Part shown: piece after piece, positions 44,227-57,312 of the stretch
Position numbering within the stretch: position 1 is the first letter of the stretch
How the letters are laid out: every line of letters starts with the position of its first letter
From: Linepithema humile
Lineage: Eukaryota; Arthropoda; Insecta; Hymenoptera; Formicidae
DNA length: 64,000 bases
Assembly (NCBI RefSeq): GCF_040581485.1
Contig: NC_090130.1
Span: 10,292,001 to 10,356,000, forward strand
Reading direction: 5' to 3'
Program-made: the position numbers and the translations under genes
The notes under the pieces: generated by a model
The model's database searches: none
The model's input: only the letters and a program-made list of their open reading frames with translations
What the model was told of the DNA's origin: nothing

Positions 44227-44579
44227 TATATTAGACTTAAAATTTACAAAATGTAATCTATATAAAAATATCTGATATGACTGATATCAAAACTTTTGAA
44301 TTTTGTATATTGTTTGACGAGTATACATATAATTTATCGATATTCGTCGATATTATTATTTTTGCATATACTTGAAACACAAAATTATATATATATTTAG
44401 TGATAGGATTCCACAAATAGATTCTTTCTTGTAAATTTTTATACAAACCAAGATTGACTAAAGATAAAAAATCTTAAAACATCTTGCAGACTGTTTTAAT
44501 TGAAGAATTTGTCAAATCTTAAAAGCTTTAAAGTCTTGAATTTGTATATATACATATGGTTGTGTAAATATACATGTAA

Positions 44580-44625
<46 letters not shown>

Positions 44626-44814
44626 ACATATATGTACATTTTATACATACATGTGCTTGTGTATATGTATATGTGTGAAATTATGTAAAATATTTTACAC
44701 ATTTACACCATTCAAGACATTCAAGGCATTAAAACTTGCAAAATTTTTAAGATTTTCAAGATTTTTCTTTTATATCAGCTTTACAAAATGTATTGAAATT
44801 TTTGATTTCCTCAA
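44227..44814. other. 3' flank of gene A
   Basis: Conserved with 51682-52260 and 58764-59340. It contains a (TA)n tract at 44587-44623 and TATG/TACA strings; no gene. Confidence 0.6.
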
Positions 44815-45939
44815 CCCTGGTGAAAAAACATCTCATAATTTCCTAGAAAATTTTAAGAATTTTTCATAATTTTATTTTATGAAAAATTCTGAAAAAAAAT
44901 TTCTTATTTATTCATATTTTTAAAACATTTTTTAAAAAATTATTTAAAAAAAAAAAAAAAAAAATTATTAGCCGGGATTTTTAAGATTACGGAATCTGAT
45001 GTAATAATGTTCGATAGCTGTATAGCTGCAAGCGTTATAATAATAATTATTATAAAAATTATTTTTGCCAATAATATGTTATAATTACAATTTATATTTC
45101 ATAAGCGGTTTTTATATTTATTATGTATGAAATGTAATAAATTCAATATTTGTAATTACTATATATTTTTTATAGAATTTTTAAATGTATATGTATGCGA
45201 GTATGTGTTGTAATAAGGTACATTTTTCTGTATTCTATTTAACGGAATATTTCTAAAAAAAATTTACGATTTATCAGCTTCCATATTTTGCTATGCCTTT
45301 GAGTACATTTCATTTAACGGTACAAATTAACGCAAGTATATATTTCTATTCTATCTTTTTCATTGGATGTCAAACACAGAATAAAACATGTATTAACATG
45401 TATGTTAACGTGACATTCTATGTTCGATATCTACTAGAAAATAAATATAGAATGACACGTTTTTACATTGCTAAATGAAATGCATTCAAAAATAAGGTAG
45501 AAAAATACAAATTGATAAATCGTATATTTTTCAACTTGTAAAAATATTTGATATTTCTAAAGGCCTGTGTCCACAATGCAAGAAATTGGTCCAAGTTCTT
45601 GGTCCGAGAAATGTATAGCCAATTAAATTGAAGTTTTTATGGAAAAACAGCAAGTTGATTGGTTACACATTTCTTGAAGCAATCCAACCATTTTGGGCCA
45701 AGAACTCGAACCAATTTCTTGCATCGTGGACACGGGCTTTAATATATACAGATCTGGAAAATATGAGAAATAATGAATTTATTCATATATTTTTATATAT
45801 TTTTATTTCTTTTCTGAACTTTTCTGAAAAGTGTGCCAATTCATACAAAAAATCTTAAAATTTTCTGAAAAAGTTATAAAATTTTTGTAAAAAATCTGAA
45901 AATTTTTATGAAAAATTCTGAGAATATTTTTCACCAGGG
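44815..45939. mobile_element. CCC-type TIR element absent from units B and C
   Basis: Ends CCCTGGTGAAAAA and TTTTTCACCAGGG, with AA duplicated on each side (44813-44814, 45940-45941). Units B (about 52266) and C (about 59340) have the empty site TTCCTTAACTCAAGC. Subterminal DNA repeats GAAAAATTCTGAAAA in both orientations. A second element is nested at 45558. Confidence 0.9.
45558..45741. mobile_element. MITE nested in the CCC-type element
   Basis: Ends AAAGGCCTGTGTCCACAATG and its near complement CGTGGACACGGGCTTT, with further pairing through CAAGAAATTGG. 184 bases, no coding. Superfamily not assigned. Confidence 0.75.
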
Positions 45940-47194
45940 AACTCAAGATATTGTTGCACGATTTTTATACTTTACCACTAAATTTATGTATTTTTTTTAT
46001 AACATGCATGTTAAATAGAAACAAAATATTAATACGTTTGATTGACATATTTTTAAGGCTTAATATCAAGTGTAATTCTTGGTAGAAATCTGTGCAGTTT
46101 GACTAAACACCCGGCCAGTTACTATTAAATATTACTTGTTTTTTTTTTATATACAAAAATACTGCATGGCACACAACTAGGCAAAATTAGTTAAAGAAAT
46201 TTTATTATATAATACTATTATATACTTTATTATATTTTATTGTATAATAAATTTGCTTTAACTAATTTTGCCAAAATATATTTTAACAGAATATATCATT
46301 GATATTAAAAGGTTTCTGATCAGTTTTTAAAATAAAAAGATAATAAATTTAATAGTAAATTTAATAACAAGTAAAGTTTATGTTTAATAAGTTTGTAAAA
46401 TAATCAAGTGCAAAATTAATAAAAATGTGTAGACGCGTGCAAAAATATAAGGCAAAGAAAGAAAAACCTACAGTATTAAAACAGCTTAAAATACATAACT
46501 CACATAATTCTGTCATAAAAATTTAAACAGAGGTTAAAAGTGACAATTATCAATCATCTATTTATTGCCCTCTTACTGCTAACTAACTGAATTCAGATTT
46601 TGTACATTTTTCTATGTAGTAACTGCACGAATAGCGTTACGTTTTAATTGGCACCCTAACAGTTTTACAATTACTATATTTTTCAATTACTAAGAAGAAA
46701 GCAATATAACTGCCCAATAACCAATTGAAAACTGCATTAAATTTCTACCAGAGATATTTTCCATAAAATTAAAATACATGTTATGCAACGATTTGTGACA
46801 TTAAGAATATATTTCTTAGAAAACTGGGTAATGGTTTTGTTATTTTAACTAAGTTTGCATTTTAACTAAGTCAGGTGTGCTAATGGAAAAATTTAATAAA
46901 TTTTTTTTACATATAAATGTGTTTACATAACATTTATTTATGTTTACAAGTTTTTTATTATGTCTCTCCTTCTCTCCCCTTTCTCTCTCTTTTTCGTCTC
47001 CCCCCCCCCCTCTCTTTTTCTCTTCTTTTGTTTTTTCTTATTGTAATATATTTTTATAGGAAAAAAAATATTTTTTGTAATTTTTTATATTGTTATTGAA
47101 GAAATTAATAAATATTGTCGTTGATAACATTCGATGTATCTGGCCAATATCCGATGAAACAACAGACGGATTAATTAAATATGCTTAACGGCCG
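45940..47194. other. 3' intergenic DNA of unit A
   Basis: Partly conserved with 52280-52870. It contains C/T-rich simple repeats at about 46970-47035. No gene. Confidence 0.5.
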
Positions 47195-48365
47195 TACCAT
47201 TATTATTATCGAATGGAGTAAAAAAGTCTTACAGGTGCAGTCTAGTGTCATTATAACTTTGATAAAATATTTAAATTAAAGTTGCTTTTCATACAATCGT
47301 ATATTCCTGTGTCAATAATTACTCGAAACAAATAAACATATAATTGAGATTATCAATTTAAATTTTCGTTCTTATTCATTTAATTACACCCTTCTCGTTC
47401 GTCACCCCTCACCCTTCTCTCTCAAATTGTGCACGAAGGTTCCGTCACGGGTAAAAGGCATTCAATTCTTTAATCCAAAAGGGAATCTACGAGCGGTTGA
47501 CTTGTTGACAGAGTAAAACGACTCTTTCAGTCGCTGACCCGTCGCTAGTCCTAAACGTACCGCTCGGCTCGTGCGATCAGGCCCGCTTACATTGATCGCC
47601 GAGTCCAAAAAAAATCTTCTATCATGACGTAACAATAAAGTACCTAACTACTTTGGCGAAAAAGTAATATTATTTCTCTCTGATGTTAAATTTAATAAAT
47701 TTTGAAAAGTTGCAACAATTGTGTAGCAATTGTAAATAGATTTTCTTACAGTTTGCATTCTTATTTCGTTTCTTAAAAACTGACTAAATTTTTTATTTCT
47801 AATATTGTTATAATCATACCTTTAGCTCATACCACTGTGCTACTAATCAGAAGAAAAAGTTATAAAATCTGTTCGTACAATGTTTAATATCTTTCTTCCT
47901 AGAATAAAGAAAGTGTCAAGCTTTGCAAAAATAACAGAAAATATTAAAAATTATTAATATTAATGTACTTTGTATAAAATTAATGTCTTATTTAATTGCC
48001 AGTGCATTCAACAAAAATCTTATTTCACGTTATTTTAAATATACATATTACCCTGTTTTTTCTGTTGTATTTATAAAAAAACGTAGAGCTTTATTGGCAA
48101 TAAACTTCTATGAAACTAACACAAAACACATTGATCTGTTTAAAAAAAGTTTTAAAAGTTCTAAATGTACTATTGCGTTGTCGACGTTAAAGCTACATTA
48201 TAATCACAATTATATGTTTATTTGTTTCGAGTGATTATTGAAACAAGAATATACGATTGTATGAAAAGCAACTTTAATTTAAATATTTTATCAAAGTTAT
48301 AATGACACTAGGCTGCACCTGTGAAACTTTTTTATTCCATTCGATAATAATAACGAAAATACCGG
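47195..48365. repeat. Inverted duplication of unit DNA around a split LTR-like element
   Basis: 47195-47350 (plus) equals the reverse complement of about 48200-48360. 47635-48200 is the reverse complement of the unit start including the decayed LRR exon. Together with the LTR fragments on both sides it records a rearrangement after the LTR-like element had inserted. Confidence 0.75.
47350..47634 (+). mobile_element. 3' fragment of the LTR-like element
   Basis: Matches 9010-9305 (GCACGAAGGTTCCG, CGAGCGGTTGACTTGTTGAC) and ends ATGACGTAACA, followed by ATAA, the complement of the TTAT at 49632. Confidence 0.85.
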
Positions 48366-49631
48366 CAAAAGAGAGAAGAATCAGAGAAAAAAAAGAAAAA
48401 AAAAATGAACCAACTTACTTGTTGCAGAGTAGTTTCGGATCGTTCAAGTGGACGCCCTGCTGAGGGATGGTGTTGTGGAAGAGACTGACCCTCTTTTTGA
48501 GATGCACCACTCGGTTACGGTAAAGTATTACTTAACGACACTACTCGCGACTTGTTTTACTTTCTGATTCGCGGCCCGAACTACTCGAAAAATTGGGAAA
48601 CAAAGACGAAACTGTTATAAAAATGACTGTGAGTCTATGATAATGATTGGGGCCACCAGAACACGGGTTTTTATATCCTTTTCTTGGGATGGATCCATTT
48701 GGAAAATCATAGGTTTTTGAGGCGAGGATCGAATAAAAATTAATCTTACAAGAAGATTTTTAATGCGGGAGAGGATGGCGTCATTTCTAGCTAATAGGAT
48801 TAGGTTTAGATAATCAGGTTACTTGAAATGGGGGTAGAAATAAAGGGGCCCTAACGAATAAGGAGTAGCGTCGTTTCGGGTCCATATACGATGGGGATGG
48901 GTTTTTGAGGTGGCGTAATCCGGTTGGTGTTAATTAACATAGGTGGGGTGCATCTCGGTGCCTTAAGATCTGAGTGGGCGTAGTCTTTAGACCATACGAT
49001 AGAATGATAGGTGGTCTATAGAGGTTTTTGTCCCAATTCCAGACTTTCGGATTGGAGGGTTGAGAATCGGTGTATAAGTTCGCAGGGGCTTGGTTCAATG
49101 ATCTAATAAATTTGATAGTTTATGACTGTCGCGTGCCTTTGGAGTCGCATGGAGAGTACGACTAATGCATCTCGGTTTTTCAGACCTACTGAACACGTGC
49201 GCCGTGGCAAGTGTCTCGCCTTCTAGACGTGCGACTGCGATCATTGTCCGACCATTACTCGGTAAAACCCTATCTATTAGCTAGGGTTCTTGTAGGTGGA
49301 ATCCAAGAATATGGGCTAGCTGGTGCCAGTTTTTTTTTATCTCTTAGTCTAAACGTCTGAAGTTGGCTGAAAACTCCTACAGCAAAGTTTTGACTTTTAC
49401 GATTTTTCTGGCGCCGATAGGCACACTGAGCGGCAAAGGTTGTTTGGAATATTGATGCCACCTACTATTTTTCTCTGTGTTCGAGCTTGTGGTGTCTCGT
49501 GAGAAAAGCAGCTCTGGCGTTATAATATTCTTTAAAAATTTTTGTTGGTCCCGCGTTTATAAGGTCTGGTATTTAAAGATATATCTTATTCAAAAAAAAA
49601 AAGAATCGTGGAGTCTGATCGGGACGAAACA
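48366..49631 (-). mobile_element. 5' fragment of the LTR-like element
   Basis: Reverse complement of 6985 to about 8300, including the TATA box (48665-48677), ending in TGTTTCGTCCCGATCAGA at 49631. The middle 700 bases that hold the ORF in the 6985 copy are missing. Confidence 0.85.
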
Positions 49632-51013
49632 TTATCTCACTTTCCGTATCTTGTATTTTTGCACAATTTTCGTGGAAAATCCACTTAATCTACATGGAAA
49701 TAGCTCAAGCTTTCTTCTATTAGAAATAGTTTATTATGCTTAAACATAAATAACAATTTTATAAGTTAAACAATGCAATATTAAAAAATTGCGATATTTA
49801 CTAAGCATAATAATATTATTATCTGAGAAAATAAAACATTTCGTCAGCGTGATAGTTGTAAATCATTCTTTTCACATCAGAAAAGTGCACTAGAATATTA
49901 TAATCCTTAAATTATGTAGGATATTTGGCAAATTAACTTTTATTCTGTTTGGATTCTATACATACCAACATACTTTATTTGTTATTAGTTATTTATTGAT
50001 TTAAAAATTTGACACATTTTGTCAATTATTAAATATTATTTACGTTAAGAAGTCAAATTATTGTAATATGTTTTTGAACCATGCATTGAATGATCAACGT
50101 TATGACATACAATTAAGTTATACAAGACTGTTTACGATTTGTGCAACATAGATAAAGTTATTATAATATACGAAAATGACTTCCTTGATACATGATTTCT
50201 ATATTGCCAGCTTGATACTCTTATAAATTTTTCTGTTGAAATATCAAAATAGAAACACGTCGCAATGCATAACAAGATAAACTCTTTTATTCGCTATCAT
50301 AAAATAATTTTTTTTAATTAAATTATAATTTATCATAATTCAGTAATATTATGTCAATCCTGCAATATAAAAATCGTTTACTTCGATGGATCACAATTTT
50401 ATATAACATTCGGCAAAAACACGTATGATTTTCCCCACATCGACAAGAAATAATAAACATCAATGACTTTATGCATAGCAGTTTGGACGTATGTACAGAG
50501 CAGTACGTTTAGCAGTTGTCATATAACACAGATAACCACGTTTTACAATTCACATTCTTATTGTTTACAAGACGCTTTTAACATAGGAAAAAAAACGAAG
50601 TAATATTCACCTTACGTTTCATTTAGAATTATCTTTATTGCTTAAAATTATAAATTTATATGAGTTAAATTAATTTCAACATACATTTTATAATATCTTT
50701 TATATCATAGCAACACTTATACTTATACTACTATATCACATTTATACTTTGCAGATCTTTTTCATATTGAAAAGACATATCAAGGTAACATTTTTTTTAT
50801 AATTCTTTTGAAATTATGAATAGAAACAGTAAAAATGTATAGAAATTATTTATTTGTCAAAAATAGTAAAATTTCTTTAAGTAAAATTCAAAGTACACAA
50901 CTTAGATCGAATAATATCTATAATTTTACTTTCCAGAAGGATTGTTTTAGTATCACATAACACTTGATATTGTAAAATCCATATAATATCCTACCAATTT
51001 TGAATTGCATTAG

Positions 51014-51681
51014 ATGTTTACAATGATGCAAACTAACGGTATCGTTCAGAAAGCATCAAGTAAAATAAAATTTCATGAAGTTTTTAAGGAGATAGTAAGA
51101 TCGAAGATTGAAGAAGAATCTTTGTACTGCTTTTTGTACTATTCTTTGACAATGCATACACTTTTTCAGAATCAAGTAAATGTAACTTTAAAAGAATATA
51201 AGTATATTCTATTGCCAAAAGAGTTCGGTACATTACATCATCTTCAAGAGATTACATTATCCACACCTTATGACGTGAATACTACTCAATTTGCATGGAA
51301 ATGGTTAGAGCAAGCTTCTATGAGAAATAACTTAAAATCTTTGAAAATAATGCATTATGGCGTAAGTTGCACTATCTACTTAATCAGATATTATGATATT
51401 AACAACTAATTAACAGAATAAAGTTTTTAAAAAATAAAAAAGTTACTTAACATTTTCACCATTTATCAAATTACCAGGACCATTGATCAGATATTTGGAA
51501 TAAAAGATATTGCAACTTCTGTGGAACTCCATGTTTTCGTTATTATGAAAAGCGCTTCGTAAATTTCACTCAGTATCATGAAAGACTGTATGTTCAATTC
51601 CGTGGATCACCAAATATTATGAATGCAAGTTTTGAATGTTATGCTTGTTCATCAGAGTGTGCTAACATATTATTGTTTTAA
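51014..51681 (+). pseudogene. LRR gene copy B, central exons deleted
   Basis: Exon 1 (51014-51361, 116 codons) is open and close to copy C. The intron that follows breaks at about 51468 and continues directly inside the last exon (AAATTACCAGGACC), so exons 2-4 and their introns are gone. The retained last exon has an indel before the first Cys pair (TTGGAATAAAAGATATTGC against TTGGATAATGAAAAATATTGC in C), which shifts its frame. The rest of the Cys-rich exon to the TAA at 51679 is nearly identical to copy C. Confidence 0.85.
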
Positions 51682-52645
51682 GAAGACATAATTAATTTAT
51701 TAGACATAAAATTTACAACAGAATGTAACTTGTATAAAAATATCTGATATGACCAATTTTAAGACTTTTGAATTTCATATATTCTTTGACGAGTATACAT
51801 ATAATTTATCGATATTCGTCGATATTTTTATTTTTATATATATTTTAAAACTCAAAATTACATATATATTTAGTGATAAGATTCGACAAATAAATTCTTA
51901 CATGCAAATTTTTAAACAAATCAAGATTAACTGAAAATCAATAATCATTAAACATCTTGCAGACTGTTTTAATAGAGAATTTTGGCAAATCTTAAAAGTT
52001 TTAAAGTCTTGAATTTGTATATATATATACGTGTGTATATATATATATATATGTTTGTGTATATACTTGTATATTGTATATACATATATGTATATTGTAT
52101 ACATACATGTGCCTGTGTATATGTATATGTGTTAAATTATGTATAATAGTTCACACATTTATATCATTGAAGGCATTTAATACACTTTAAGACTTGCAAA
52201 ATTTTAAGATTCTCAAGATTTTTCTATCATAACAGTCTTACAAAATGTATTGAAATTTTTTGATTTCCTTAACTCAAGCTTTTAATTCAAGATATTTTTG
52301 CATAATTTTTATACTTTATCACTAAGTTTATGTATCATTTTTTTATAACATTTATTATTAGTAAAAATAAAATGTTAATACGTTTAATCGACATATCTCT
52401 AAAGCTTAATATTAACTACAATGTTTTTCATGAAGTTAAAATACATATGATATGCAACGTTTTGTGACATTAAGAATATATTTCTTAGAAAACTGAATAA
52501 TAATTTTGTTATTTTAATTTTTGCATTTCAACAAAGTCAAGTGTGCTAATGGGAAAAGTTAATTAACTTTTTTTCTTTTATAAATACAAATATGTTCTTT
52601 AATTACATAAGATTTATATTTACAGTTTTTTCAATCTCTTTCTCT

Positions 52646-52684
<39 letters not shown>

Positions 52685-53110
52685 CTCTCTCTTCTTTTTT
52701 TGCAATCTATTCTTACTCTAATATATTTTTATAAGAAGAAAAATATTTTTCATAATATCGTTATTACTTTGATAAAATTTTTAAAGTTGCTTTTCATACA
52801 CTCGTATATTCTTGTGTCAATAATATGCGAAACAAATAAACATATAATTAACATTATACTGTAGCTTTGACGTTGACAATGGAAGAGTACTTTTAAAATT
52901 TTTGAAACTTCTTTTCAACACATGAATGTGTTTTGTGTTAGTTCGATAGTAGTTTATTGGCAATAAAGCTCTACATTTTTTTATAAATATAACAGAAGAA
53001 ACGAGGTGATACGCACATATATTTAAAATAACGTAAAATAAGATTTTTCTTTAATACATTAGCAATTAAATAAGACATTATTTTTATACAAAGTACATTA
53101 ATACCAACAA
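51682..53110. other. 3' intergenic DNA of unit B
   Basis: TATA/TGTG tracts near 52020-52130 and a (CT)n microsatellite at 52640-52695. No gene. Confidence 0.6.
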
Positions 53111-53210
53111 TCTTTAATATTTTCTGTTATCTTCGCAAAAATTAATATTTTTTTATTGTAGGAAGAAAGATATCAAACATATATTGAACAAACAGATTTT
53201 ATAACTTTTC

Positions 53211-53490
53211 TTGAAATTAGCAGCACAGGTACGAGATAAAAATATGATTATAAGAATATTAAAAATAAAAAATTTAGTTATAACTAAAAAAAGAAATAAG
53301 AATGTTTTAACTGTAAGAACATCTATTTACGATTGCTACACAATCGTTGCACTTTATCAAAATTTAATAAATTTAACATCGGAGAGAAATAACATTTTTT
53401 TTTGGTCAAAGGAGCTAAGTACGTTATCTCTCTTTCCGTATCTTTTATTTTTGCACAATTGTCGTGCAAAATCCATTCGATCTACATAGA
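53211..53490 (+). pseudogene. Decayed LRR exon upstream of gene C
   Basis: Reads ...NLINLTSERNNIFFWSKEL then TLSLFPYLLFLHN, which keeps more LRR spacing than its counterpart in unit A (40855). It ends in a stop without the terminal LRRs. Confidence 0.45.
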
Positions 53491-54074
53491 AATGGTTTAA
53501 GCTATCTTCTATTGGAAATAATTTATTATGCTTAAACATGAATCACAATTTTGTAAGTTAAACAATGCAATATTAAAAAAATGTGATATTTACTAAGTAT
53601 AATAACATTATTATCTGAAAGAATAAAACATTTCGTCAGCGTGATTCTTATAAATCATCGTTTTGTCAGCAGAAAAATGTACTGGAATATTATAATTCAT
53701 AAATTATGTGGGATATTTGGCAAATTAACTTTTATTCTATTTAGATTCAATTCAATTCAACGTACTTCATTTTTAATAATTATTTATTAATTTAAGTAAA
53801 TAACTTATTTCGTCAATTATTAAATACCATTTATGTGAAAAAGTCAAATTATTGTAATATGATTTCGAATCACGCATTGAATGATCAACGTTATGACATA
53901 CAAAAGCTATACAAGACAGTTTACGATTTGTGCAACATAGATAGAGTATTATTATAATATACGAAAATGATTTCTTTGATACATGATTTCTATATTGCCA
54001 GCTTGATAATCTTATAAATTTTTCTGTTGAAATATCCCATGTGGGAAATGACTACCGGCGAGATAATGGCCCAG

Positions 54075-54440
54075 TATCGATTTCTGGTACTGAGTATTGG
54101 CGCGTTACTAGATGCCAGTACTGATGTGATACTGGAGAAATACTGGGATGATAGAATTGGGTCAAGACTCGAATTACAGTACTACTTTGGTACAGAATTC
54201 CAGTATTGCTGCAGTACCGATTTCCATTATTGTTACGGTACCAATTTCCATTATTGTTACGGTATTAAATCAGTACCGATTCTCAACATAACAGTACTAA
54301 AAATCAGTACCAATCCCCAATACAGTAACAGTATTAAATATCTGTACCGATTTCAAATACTATTATAGTATCAAAAATCAATACTGATTCTTAATACTGT
54401 AACAATATTTAAGATCAGTATCAATTTCCAATAATTATTA
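54075..54440. repeat. Iterated subterminal motif
   Basis: More than ten occurrences of CAGTACNGATTTCC or its complement GGTACTG, several in a 29-base tandem (TTTCCATTATTGTTACGGTA). Confidence 0.8.
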
Positions 54441-54789
54441 TCAATTTTGTGCGCGATATTCACAAATTAAATTACAGTATTATTATTAGAATTATTTATT
54501 ATACACATATAAAATCAATTAATTGACATTAATTAAATATATGAATAATTATAGTTATAACATAATTAATTAATTAATTCACATTTTTTTCCAACATTTT
54601 CTCTTTCTTTGCGACCTCCGCACCGATCTACTGCTCCCGAAAACCATCGACTCATGGAAGAATTTATTTCTCTTTCTTCCTTAGTTCCAAATTTACTTAC
54701 GAGAATATCTATCAAATAATTTTTTATTCTTACATTATAAAATATATCAATTGATAATTAATATTAATTTAATAGAAGCTGAAATAACG

Positions 54790-55392
54790 CATACCCATAA
54801 GTAAACTATAAATTTTCGTTTTGCTGAAGTTTAATTTTTTTGTTTCATTTTTTTGTCGACCAAAAGCAGTAAATAATATCTGGACATCTTTAGTCATTAC
54901 AGCTGATAAAGCATTATGTATAGCTTTTCTGTATGTTGAAGCTACATCAACATATTTCTCAAATAACGTACGCTGTAAAAAATATAAACCTATAAAATAT
55001 TTTATTTATATATATATTAAATAAAATATTAAAATAATCTAAAAAAATTAATTACCAAGGCATTTTTTTTCGTTAACGTCCATTGAGGCATCCAAAGTAT
55101 CAAAATCATCTAATATAGATATCGGTAATGTAAAACCAATAATTTGTTTTAAAGCAGAAACTGGATTCATTTCATCTTTGTGTGATAAATTTAATAATAA
55201 ATTGTTTTGTAATTCTTCAAATCCTTTCCGTATATCGTATAAAATACTTTTTTTTATGTTATCCATCTTTTTTTGTATAAGTACTTTTACTTGTTCATAG
55301 CAAGCATTAGCAATGACTTGAGTGCATTCTAAAATAGGAAAACAAATAAGTATTTATTAATTCTTAATTTATTAATTTATTTATTTATTAAC

Positions 55393-55427
<35 letters not shown>

Positions 55428-56330
55428 TTATTTATTTATTTAGTTATTTATTATAAGAAAATCTAAGTTATATTATTGTAAAAGTTTTTTAAGTAATCTT
55501 AATTGTTAAATAATACTACACCATTATTTTCTATACAATTATTGTGTAATTTTGTTCTTTGCAATGGATTTAAATTTTCGGCTTTGTCAAAGAGAGAGAG
55601 AGTCGCTTTACGCTTGTTACTTTTTTTGGTTGTCAAATCTTGCATTGCAAATAAACTTTTGTTATTTTTAAAAGTAACGGATTCTGATGAACTGCTTGGA
55701 ACGTCATTATCTACGAAATAAAAATATCAATTATAAATGTATAAATTTACGAATTTCAAACATGTTTACAAACAATAAATACCTTCTTCTATTTCCGTAA
55801 TTTTTTCTTTTACAATTTTTTGACTTGAAAATGATTGAAATTCAAAATCACTGATTTTACTTGATTTATCTGATGCTGTATCTAACAATTCTTCAGCATC
55901 TATATCAGATACTTCACTTGAAAGTACAACAGTGTCTTCTGAAATGCGTGTCATACGACGTAGTCCCTGATCGAAATTATCTATAATATAACGTAAATAA
56001 TTCAATGCATTTTTTATTTTACTTTTTTTAACTTGTACTTACTAGCATTTTTCATTAATTTAACAGGATATTTCTTCTATGTTAATTCTGGAGTTTTATT
56101 TTCTTTACTCCATTCACTTTATCGTACTCTAATTTTGGCGGATATTTGCAAAACCATGTGCGTTTAAGTTTTAATAACCATTCTTTTGGTACAAGATCTA
56201 TACATAATTTTTTATCTTGACGCCGAATACTAGTAAAGCAGACGACTACGTGCGTAACATTATCACTTAGTTCAGTTCTATATAAATTACACGAATAATA
56301 AATTACGATTATTTTTCTTTATTGGTAAAA
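54790..56330 (-). pseudogene. DUF4806-like multi-exon gene in the insertion
   Basis: Minus-strand exons, borders approximate: about 56330-56100 (THVVVCFTSIRRQDKK, VPKEWLLKLKRTWFCKYPP, the N-terminal W/PP block); 55982-55793 (acidic); 55713-55521 (Ser/Lys-rich, DLTTKKSNKRKATLSLFDK); 55330-55058 (long amphipathic helix, then GFTLPISILDDFDTLDAS); and 54974-54790 (LFEKYVDVASTYRKAIHNALSA). The order matches DUF4806 proteins. The first exon meets a stop before its likely donor and the following piece is in another frame, so the gene is probably decayed or my exon borders are wrong. No transposase is in the insertion. Function unknown. Confidence 0.5.
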
Positions 56331-57312
56331 AAAACTTTTAAGTCAATAATATTACGTATTTTATTTTGAAAATTAACAATAACATAATTACCAATAAATT
56401 GAAAAAATACGTGTACTCACAAATATGAAAAATCATTCATGGTTGATGCGAATTATAGCACTGCACTGCACTAGCCTTAGTAATACACTGGACTAAAATA
56501 TAGTTTCACTTTTTGTCACGTAAATTAAAATATACAAGAAAAATATACAGTTATGAATTCTTTATTTGCTATCATAAGAGAATTTTTCTTTAAATAAATA
56601 ATAATTTTTTCTAATTCACTAATTATATGTCAATCCTGCAATATAAAAATCGTGTACTTCGATGGATTACAATTTCTTATAACGTTTGGCAAAAGCACGT
56701 ATGATTTCCCCCACATCGACACAAAATAATAAACATCAATGACTTTATGTATAGCAGTTTTGACATATGTTACAGAGCAGTACGTGTAGCAGTTGTCATA
56801 TAAAACAGATAGCCACGGTTTACAATTCACATTCTTATCGTTTACAAGACGCTTTTAACATAGGAGAAGAAACAAGGTAATATTCACCTTACATTTAATT
56901 CAGCATCATCTTTATTGCATCAAATATTATGTTGTTTATTTTCAAAAATTTATATGATTTAAATGAATTTCAACATACATTTTATTACAGCTTCTATATC
57001 ATAGCTATCATAGCTATCATTCTATATCACATTTATACTTTGCAGATCTTTTTCATATTGAAAAGACATATTAAGGTAACATTTTCTTTATAATTCTTTG
57101 AGATTATGAATAGAAACAGTAGAAATGTATAGAAATTATTTATTTGTCAAGAATAATAGAATTTGTTTAAGTAAAATTCAAAGTACACAACTTTGATTGA
57201 ATAATATCTATAATTTCACTTTCCAGAAGGATTGTTCTGATATCACATAACACTTGATATTGTAAAATTCATATAATATCCTACCAATTTTGAATTGCGT
57301 TAGATTTTTACA

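Larger units (their letters stand above)
54036..56540 (-). mobile_element. Insertion in unit C carrying a DUF4806-like gene
   Basis: Units A, B and D read straight through (GTTGAAATATCAAAATA); unit C departs after GAAATAT at 54035 and rejoins near 56560 (CTTTATTTGCTATCAT). The left end is CCCATGTGGGAAATGACTAC, followed by an iterated CAGTACCGATTTCC motif in both orientations. No matching right TIR is found, so the right end may be truncated. It resembles the CCC-ended elements elsewhere but carries a gene. Confidence 0.6.

Noticed and set aside
44496..44702. Tyr/Ile-rich frames on both strands (also near 51898 and 58980)
   Set aside because: Products of TATA/TACA simple repeats in the 3' flank of the LRR units.
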